The notes beneath the pieces were generated by a model. The model was not told the DNA's origin and did no database searches. It saw only the letters and a list, made by a program, of their open reading frames with translations. DNA of 64,000 nt from NCBI GenBank assembly GCA_023213395.1, contig CM041465.1:115513741-115577740 (forward strand). The letters run 5' to 3'. Numbering within the stretch: position 1 is the stretch's first letter; the number at the start of each line of letters is the position of its first letter. Source of the stretch: Cycas panzhihuaensis (taxonomy: Eukaryota > Cycadophyta). Position numbers and translations under genes: made by a program. Shown here in pieces: positions 57,149 through 64,000 of this stretch.

Positions 57149-59150
57149 AGGAGGACACCTTGAAAATGTCATTCTTAGCTATGAGTGGTTTGACAAGATC
57201 TGACACACTTAAACTACAAGGATTTATTAAAAATCAAGCTATTACGATTTTGATCGATTCAGGAAGTACTCATAATTTTATTGATCGAATATCAGCTCAA
57301 CAATTAAAATTATTTCCATCTAGAACAACATCTTTTCATGTAAGTGTTGGAGGGCGACAGGTTATATCTAGACAAGGAATGATGGAGAACCTTAAAATAA
57401 CTATTGGTGACGTTATTCTTAAAGAAATTTTTTATGTACTAGATGTGGGTGGAGTAGATATTATTCTAGGGAGTCAATGGTTATGAATCTTGGGAACTTT
57501 TAAAATGAATCTTGAAGAATTATTTATGAGGTATAAGAAAGATGAAAGAATTATCATCCTTCAAGGAGAAAAACCTAGAAATAACCAACTCATATCTTGT
57601 AAAAAAATAAAAAAATTAATCAAGAAGGGCCATCGTGGTATGATGGCTTAACCTTTTTCGATCTAAGCAGAAATTAAACCAACTATACAAGAAAATGAAC
57701 TGCAAAAAGTCATCTAAAAGCATAAAGAAGTTTTTCAAAATCTTCTGGTAGAATTACCACCAGACAGGGGATGTGAACATCAAATTGAATTAGAAGCAGG
57801 TACTAATCTGATTTTTATCCAGCCTTATAAACAACCACATCATTTTCGGAATGAGATTGAAAAGATCGTACAAGAATTATTAGATATAGGAGTAATAGCT
57901 CCTAGTAAAAGTCCTTTTACAGCACCAGTAATCTTGGTAAGAAAAAAAGATGGATCATACCATATGTACATAGATTATCGAGCATTAAATAAAGTTACAG
58001 TAAAAAATAAATTTCCTATACCCAGAATCGATGAGTTATTAGATAAATTACATGGAGCAGAATACTTTTCTAAAATCGATTTAAAATTAGGCTATCATCA
58101 AATTCGCATTAAACTGGAAGATATATACAAAATAGCTTTCAGTACTCATCATGGTCATTATGAGTTCAAGGTAATGCCCTTTGGCCTAACTAATGCACTA
58201 ACCACATTCCAAGTTATAATGAATCAAGTTTTAAAACCTTTTTTAAGGAAGTTTGTCTTAGTCCTCTTTGACGACATATTAATATTCAGTAAGCAATGGG
58301 GAGAACACATGAATCATCTGGACTAAGTGCTGAACACCTTAAAGAAACAAAAATTTTATGCTAACAAATCAAAATGTCACTTTAGAATGAAAGAAATAGA
58401 ATATCTGGGTCATCTTATATCAAAAGAAGGAATTAGAGCTGACCAGGAAAAGTTAAGGTAATTCAAGAATGGCCGATACCCAAAACTATTATAAAACTCC
58501 AAGGATTTCTAGGTTTAACAGGATATTACCAACGCTTTGTGAAAATTTATGCATAGAAAACCTTTGTTTTAACTTATTTATTAAAAAAGGATTCTTTTCA
58601 GTGGAATGAAGAAGCAACAAAATGTTTCGAACAAATCAAGCAAATAATGATCCAATTACTGATGCTTACAACACCTTATTTTTCTAAAATTTTTATAATA
58701 GAATGTGATGCATTAGGAACAAGAATTGGTGCAGTACTGATGCAAGAAGGTAAACCCATTACATTTAAAAGTAGGAAGCTAAACAAACGAGAAATTCTCA
58801 AATCAACTTATGATAAAGAAATGTTGGTCATTATACATGCCTTAGTTAAATGGCGTCAATATCTATTAGGTAGCAAATTTATAGTCAAGACAGATCATAA
58901 CAATTTATAATATTTTACTAAAACAAAAAGAATTATCCTCTGCACAACAAAAATGGATAAGTAAAATTCAGGCATTTGATTTCGACATAACATATAAAAA
59001 GGGAAAAAATAATGTAGTAGATGATGCCTTGTCATGGAAGGATGAAGAGAATATAGAATCTCAATTAAGGGTTGTATCAATGATAGAACCAGTATGGATC
59101 ATGGATTTACAATCAGAGTATGTGAAAGATCCTGACATTCAACAACTCAT
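57149..59150 (+). pseudogene. Protease, RT and RNase H of gypsy F (broken)
   Basis: Protease (57160-57486) keeps ILIDSGSTHNFID and VDIILGSQWL. RT (57720-58560): IDYRALNKVTVKNKFPIP, SKIDLKLGYHQIRI, and active site LVLFDDILIFSK with both Asp. A one-base loss near 58452 shifts the frame before the RT thumb; it is reversed by a one-base gain near 58912. RNase H (58647-59040): FIIECDALGTRIGAVLMQ (Asp), STYDKEMLVI (Glu), VKTDHNNL (Asp), and VVDDAL at the end. So catalytic residues remain but the frame is broken. Confidence 0.9.
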
Positions 59151-60560
59151 TCAAAGAATTCAACAAGAAAAAGAAGAAAAATTCAAATAGAGAAATGATA
59201 TTTTATGGTATAAAGGACGGATATTCTTAGGACCAAACTTAGCTTTCCTCAATAAGATATTAAATGAGGCTCATGTAGTACCTATCGCAGGTCACAAAGG
59301 ATTTTATAAAACATATCTGTGAGTCAAACAATCATTTTTCTGGAAAGGAATGAAAAAAGATATAATGAAATTTGTAGCTGAATGTGTTGTATATCAAGTT
59401 AATAAATACAAATGTATTGCTACTCTAGGTTTACTCCAGCCTCTTCCTATTCCGCAACAAAAATGGGAAAGTATCAGCATGGATTTTATCACAGGATTAC
59501 CAAAATCAGAAGGAAAAGATGCTATCTATGTGGTGGTGGATTGTTTAACAAAGTTTGCTCATTTTATACCTATTCAATCTAACTACAAAGCTCAGCAGTT
59601 AGTTGAAGTATTTATCAAAGAAATTTACAAGTTACATGGTTTTTCATAGACCATTATTAGTGATAGAGATCCTAAATTTTTAAGCCATTTCTAGCAAGAA
59701 ATGTTTCGGCAAGTAGGTACACGATTAAATATGAGTACTAGTTATCATCCACAAATAGATAGATAAACTGAAGCAGTTAACAAAGGTTTAGAGAATTATT
59801 TACGAAATTATGTAACAGATAAGCAACATTTATGGGTCAAATAGTTACATTTAGCTGAAGCATGGTGTAACTCTTCTTACCACTCATCCATTAAAATGAC
59901 CCCTTACCAAGCATTATATGGCTACCAGCCAACTCAATTAAAAGATTGGTTAAAAATGGATAATAAGGTTCCAACAGTTAATGACTATCTCCAGGAATCA
60001 CAAAATATAATTCAAATATTAAAATGACATTTAGAAGAAGCCAGAAATCGTATGAAACATCAAGTTGATAAAAATCGTACAGAAAGAATATTCAAAGTCA
60101 GAGATTGGGTCTATGTAAGATTACAACCATACAAGTAAGCATCGTTGAAAAGTTCTCAAAAACAGAAATTGAGTCCACGATTTTATGGACCTTTCCAGAT
60201 TACATAGAAAATTGGCAAAGTGGCTTATGCCTTAGAACTTCTAACTTCAAGAATACACAATGTATTCCATGTATCTTGTCTTAAAAAGAAAATTGAAAAT
60301 TGTGTATAGGTATAGACAGAACTGCCTCTCCTAGATGAAGAAGGAAAATTAATTCTATTACCAGAAGCCATCCTTGAAGTTTGAGAACGTCGATTGTGGT
60401 CAAAGACTATTCAAGAAGGGAAGTTTGAGAACGTCGATTGTGGTCAAAGACTATTGTGGTCAAACAACTGCCTATTGAAGATGCTTCATGGGAATCTTTT
60501 GATTTTATCAAACTTCATCCTGAGTTGAGAAGGGAAGGTTTCGTGGGCAAAACATCTTAA
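59151..60560 (+). pseudogene. Integrase and chromodomain of gypsy F (broken)
   Basis: Zinc-binding N-terminus at 59265-59412 (AGHKGFYKT, then CVVYQVNKYKC). Core: ISMDFITGLPKSEG (Asp), IISDRDPKFLSHF (Asp), SYHPQIDR then TEAVNKGLENYL (Glu). Stops at 59647-59649 and beyond. C-terminal part at 60080-60250 (DWVYVRLQPYK, then RFYGPFQIT). The end (60360-60540) has a chromodomain-like stretch, RRLWSKTI followed by QLPIEDASWESFDFI, which in chromoviruses binds histone marks and steers insertion into heterochromatin. It is disrupted by a 44-bp tandem duplication (next entry). Confidence 0.88.
60376..60455 (+). repeat. 36-bp repeat, 44-bp tandem duplication in the chromodomain of F
   Basis: gaagtttgagaacgtcgatt... 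occurs at 60376-60411 and 60420-60455, identical over 36 bases, offset 44. 44 is not a multiple of 3, so the downstream frame shifts. A third short copy of gtggtcaaa follows. Confidence 0.92.
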
Positions 60561-60571
60561 GAGGGAGGAAT

Positions 60572-60796
60572 TGTTATGAACCTCTTTAAGCGAAGGGTTA
60601 ATTAATAGGTGCTATTGAATGGGCATATCCTTCCGTGAAAGGGGCCTAATATATATATAAAAATAGGTCCCAAGTGTAATATGGATAGTTATCATTCATT
60701 TCTTATCAATAAATATCAATTAATTCTTTATTCAGTGCATTCAAGTGTGCTTGTCTATTTACCTCTATTCTCTAGTTACCGAATTAGTCTGTAACA
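60572..60796 (+). repeat. 3' LTR of gypsy F
   Basis: Pairs with 54223-54447, same length; flanked by the polypurine tract and gatcc. Confidence 0.93.
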
Positions 60797-60801
60797 GATC
60801 C

Positions 60802-61834
60802 TAGGTAAGGAGAACTAGCTTCAAGAGCTATCTCTCTAAGAAGACTATAAACACTATTGGTAAGGCATGGAAACTAGTATTGGAGGTGTTCTCAAGACCT
60901 AAGTATAGGTGGGTTCCGTCGATGGAGAGACTGGAAGAATTTCCACTCTAAGTGCTAATGGAAACAAAGAATTGGAGAAAACCCAAGCTCTGTAGATCTA
61001 CATATCTTTTAGTGGATCTGTAATCCATTTATGCTTTTTAGGATAAAGCATGTAATCTTAGCAGTGCAAGATTTGGTAGATAATTGATAACTAGGCATTC
61101 TCTAAATATAATAATAGTATAAACAATAATACTATCAATATAAACCACTTAGATATGAAAATATACTAGACTGTAGTAGGAAACTTTGGCAACCTTCCCC
61201 CTTTTTCTTTTTTTTATTTTTATTTTGATATATAAAAAACATAGGCCTAAATTGAAGGCCTTGAATATAGAATTTCTTTTTGTTCTTTTTCAAATATAAG
61301 AAGCCACAAAATAGTACATATTAGCAAAAGTATATGTATGACCTGTAAATCTACAAATGCCTTAAAAAATGGAGTCTCTTCTAGTCTCTGGATAGCAAGA
61401 AGGACTCTCTCAATTGTTGTTAATAGTTCCTTCAACACTCTGTCCATTGATATGTGAAGGAGGTAGCTAAACCGTAATTGAATATGTACAAAGAGTATGG
61501 TAGACTTTCACCTACATGCAAATTTATTATGGTACCACATGTGGAGAAGATGTCCACTCAAGCAGCTTTAATAGGCTTCAAACAGCTACAAAACTTCAAA
61601 AATGGGCTTGAAAATAGCCTCTCATCATCACCAAAATAGCCCTTCAAAACTTAATAACAACCCCATAATAAAATATGCATAAGATGTAACTTGAAATGAT
61701 CTTCAACTTGACAGAGTCATCAAACAGGTACATTAAAAAATTTACAAGGCTTGAAAGCTCTAAAACAAAGATAACATGTACTAGGATTTGTAAAAAATAC
61801 CTCCAAGGATTAAACCTTGGGGTCTGATACCATG
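60802..61834. other. Non-coding interior and primer site of element E (5' part)
   Basis: No recognised coding. A perfect 18-base palindrome ccaaggattaaaccttgg-type sequence lies near 61804-61821, next to the minus-strand primer site tggtatcagacc. Confidence 0.5.
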
Positions 61835-62113
61835 TGTAGAATTATGAATGTAATAAGTATATCAAATCCTAATGGTGAATAACAAAAAGATAAAGTATGT
61901 ACAAAATGGATACCATATTAGAGAATTGGCCAAAACTCAATTATGAACAAAGAAGAGTACATACTTATAGTACAAGCTCATCACTAGTGAGAGTACCCTA
62001 TTAGACTACTTAGATGTGGCACACATATCAAGATGGCCCATAACTCTAATATAAAATACAATAAATAGAGAGAGTTTACATAGGGTTAATATAATTGGGT
62101 ATTACACCCAACA
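61835..62113 (-). repeat. 5' LTR of element E
   Basis: tgtagaattatgaatg to attacacccaaca; pairs with 52123-52402; followed by caaca. Confidence 0.86.
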
Positions 62114-62397
62114 CAACATTGTATCAAAGAACTAGGTGAATGCTCCTCATACTAATGAGAAAACTATCTCAAACAGCACTAAAGGCTAACTATGGCATCA
62201 ACGTCTAGGTCACTTGAATATGTAGAGTTTAAATCTCATATTTATACTTCACATGGTACATGGACTTCCTAAGATAAAGAGAAATAAATGTATTTATGAG
62301 GCATGCCTTGTGCAAAAATAACAAAGAGAAAATTTCTCATCTAAGAATACATGGAGAGCCTCTAAACTATTGGAGCTAGTTCACTTAGATATTTATA
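62114..62397 (+). pseudogene. Pre-integrase and integrase start of copia D (broken)
   Basis: Plus strand, LWHQRLGHLNM at 62190-62222 followed by MVHGLPKIKRNK and a Cys pair (CIYEACLVQK): the zinc-binding pre-integrase domain. Then ELVHLDI-type integrase start, cut off at 62397 by the B3 LTR. Stops present. Confidence 0.78.
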
Positions 62398-62695
62398 CGA
62401 AAAGAGTGGATCTATCCTTCATCTCCATATACTAAAAATAAAGGAAAATATGGGAGCAAGAGAGACTTGAGAGAAAGAGAGAAGCTCTGACAAAATAGGA
62501 AGGTAAGAATGAGCATTCTCCATTAAACTTTTACTTTTATATTGAGAGAGGGAGCATTAGAGTTAGGTAAAATGAAATTATACATAATGTACATGAAAGT
62601 GTATTTCGCTTAAGTGATCTAATTTAAAGTTCACTTAAGACCCTTTTTAGAAATAATCAACTAATGTAATGACTGTATGAAATTAGCCCATTTCA
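62398..62695 (-). repeat. 3' LTR of copia B3
   Basis: 298 bp, aligns with 28373-28668 and 15760-16035 (shared agagagacttgagagaaa and taaagttcacttaagac). Confidence 0.85.
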
Positions 62696-63109
62696 ATCTC
62701 CCCCTTAATGGTAGAAGTCTATTTCATCCTATTTTATTCTATCTTATGAAGTCTTTATTTGAGCCTCTTATAAAGCAAACTATTATGACACTTTTGTGGG
62801 AAATCCTCATGGGGAAGAAAACCCATAGATTTTCTAATCTACTAACCTAGCTCAAGTAGCTCTTTAAATAAAGCTAGATAGCTAATCAATACAATGAATT
62901 TTATAGCTGAAATCTACTGAGTCTCCATATACCATTTGGTCATCTCCCATGCCCTTTCAGGTTTTCATAAGTTTCAATTTTCCAAAATGATATAACCTTT
63001 ATCCTTTCATGCCCATGAGGGGTTTTCACAAATGGGATAGAGCAGATACTTATTCTTGTCCTTTCACACCTATAAGGGGTTTTCATGAATGAGATAGAGT
63101 ATGATGGTC

Positions 63110-64000
63110 TTATTGTCACCTCCTTTAATCAGTCAGAGATGGAGTCCCTAAGGCCAAGTTATCTTTAGAATAGTTTAAACTTCACCCTCTTCAGTGGTTT
63201 GGTGAAGATATCAGCCACTTGATCTACTGTGGGGCAGTACTCCAGTTGAATTGTGTCATCATGAACTAGTTCTCTAATCCTATGGACTTTCATACTTATA
63301 TATTTGGTATGATCATGAAATATAGGATTTTTAGCCATTTAGATTATAGATTGACTAGTAGAACTTATTTGGGTGGCATTTAATGTATTCAACAATTTTC
63401 TAAGCCATATCACCTCCTTGCTTGTCTTAGAAGCAATAATATATTCAACTTCAGTAGTTGAGTCTATAACTATCTTCTGTCATCTAGATCTACATGATAT
63501 TGGTGCTGTTCTAAGAAATGTTATATACCTAGACGTAGATCTTCTTATGTCTTTATCTTCAGTAAAGTTTAAGTCTATGTATGTATAAAGTTTAAAATCT
63601 ACATTGGGTTTATATAATAGACTATATTTATTGGTCATCTTCAAATATCTCAACACTCATATTGCATCTTACCAGTGATTTTTCTTAGGATTTATCACGA
63701 ATCTTGTAAGAATGCCAATAGAGTGTGCAATATCTAGCCTTGTGTTGGTAGTGTAGATGAAACTACCTACAAGTTGCCTATAGAGTGCCACATCTACCTC
63801 CCTAGTGTTACCATCAGTTGAGAGTTTAATATTAGATTCCATAGGTGTATCCATTGTTCGAGCACCTTCCAACTGAAACTTTGTCAGAAGATCATTGATA
63901 TATTTTTCTTGGGAGAGAAAGATTTTGCTATTCTTTTGAGTTAGTTTAATTCCCAAATAATATTTCATAAACTCTAGGTCAATTAATTTAAAAGTTGTAA
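63110..64000 (-). pseudogene. RT C-terminus and RNase H of copia B3 (partial, broken)
   Basis: Minus strand; a clean 99-codon stretch 63968-63669 reads MKYYLGIKLTQKNSKIFLS, then YINDLLTKFQLEGART, TPMESNIKLS, YRQLVGSFIYTT and TRLDIAHSIGILTRF: standard copia RT thumb and connection. RNase H follows with stops; about 17 bases are deleted near 63355, removing the DNQS block seen in A and B1. Upstream RT lies beyond 64000. Confidence 0.9.

Larger units (their letters stand above)
54223..60796 (+). mobile_element. Gypsy F: chromodomain-type Ty3/gypsy retrotransposon
   Basis: LTRs 54223-54447 and 60572-60796 (both 225 bp, TGTTATGAAC...CTGTAACA) differ at about 15 sites, mostly transitions. TSD gatcc at 54218-54222 and 60797-60801. 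Primer site tggtatcagag at 54450-54460; polypurine tract aagagggaggaat at 60559-60571. Plus strand, order gag, protease, RT, RNase H, integrase, then a chromodomain-like end, the order of chromoviruses. 6.57 kb. Inserted in element E. Interrupted by stops and indels. Confidence 0.93.
52123..62113 (-). mobile_element. Element E: non-coding LTR retrotransposon, split by gypsy F
   Basis: LTRs 52123-52402 and 61835-62113 (280 and 279 bp, TGTTAGAATTA...CCCAACA). TSD caacc/caaca at 52118-52122 and 62114-62118. Polypurine tract (ggagggaa on minus) at 52403-52410. Primer site on minus tggtatcagacccc beside the right LTR (about 61818-61831). Orientation minus. After removing F it is about 3.4 kb, and I see no gag or pol motif in its 2.85-kb interior, so it is a non-autonomous (LARD-like) element or a very decayed one. 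Confidence 0.82.
50905..62397 (+). mobile_element. Copia D: decayed plus-strand copia fragment, split by element E
   Basis: Plus-strand copia pieces at 50905-52122 (gag end, protease) and 62114-62397 (pre-integrase, integrase start) that read on from each other once E and one duplicate of caac(c/a) are removed. Ends abruptly at the B3 LTR (62398), which inserted into its integrase. No LTR of D identified; its 5' limit is uncertain. Confidence 0.65.
62398..64000 (-). mobile_element. Copia B3: 3' end of a B-family copia, runs off the window
   Basis: LTR 62398-62695 (terminal TG decayed to CG), polypurine tract, then RNase H and RT on the minus strand. Same family as B1, closest over both LTR and coding. 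Its 5' end and target duplication are outside the window. Confidence 0.85.

Overview
The window is a stretch of higher-plant nuclear repeat DNA. I found no ordinary single-copy host gene, rRNA or tRNA gene, or CRISPR array. Almost every base can be assigned to old, nested LTR retrotransposons of the Ty3/gypsy and Ty1/copia classes. Evidence for a plant host: primer-binding sites for initiator-Met tRNA (and an Arg-like tRNA), a Tat/Ogre-type gypsy with very long LTRs, a plant-mobile-domain reading frame carried antisense in that element, a chromodomain-type gypsy, and heavy C-to-T (G-to-A) decay of the kind left by plant cytosine methylation. The species cannot be named from this.

Layout. (1) 1-6439: minus-strand, decayed Tat/Ogre-like gypsy copy 1 (protease, gag, 5' LTR); its pol lies off the left edge. 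(2) 6701-14340: complete but dead minus-strand copia A, TSD tgttt. (3) 14346-15759: AT-rich sequence with no recognised gene. (4) 15760-28668: minus-strand copia B1, split by a plus-strand element C (17244-22481, TSD tgaag). C has 86-bp LTRs, carries copia gag-protease-integrase and lacks reverse transcriptase. (5) 28373-50904: minus-strand copia B2, which shares an LTR with B1 and lacks most of RT/RNase H. Its gag is split by (6) the younger 16.6-kb gypsy G (31815-48409, TSD actta/acttg), minus strand. G has about 2.57-kb LTRs, gag, protease, RT, RNase H and integrase, an extra RNase H domain placed after integrase, and an antisense plant-mobile-domain gene with its own TATA box. (7) 50905-62397: plus-strand copia D fragment, split by non-coding LTR element E (52123-62113, minus). 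E is itself split by a chromodomain gypsy F (54223-60796, plus, TSD gatcc). (8) 62398-64000: 3' end of another B-family copia (B3) inserted in D and running off the right edge.

Function. Each element once encoded the gag, protease, reverse transcriptase, RNase H and integrase needed to copy itself through RNA. None can do so now: every pol frame carries stops or frameshifts, and catalytic residues are lost in several (Asp to Asn in three protease, integrase or RT motifs). The most informative part is the 3' half of G (34397-39021). It combines a displaced RNase H domain, an antisense gene with promoter, a possible intron and a coiled-coil exon, and three consecutive strong palindromes. Second is the mosaic of copia internal regions carrying two unrelated LTR types (296 bp and 86 bp).

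Coordinates of LTR ends rest on TG/CA ends, primer-binding sites, polypurine tracts and target duplications read by eye. Internal boundaries of decayed coding regions are approximate.
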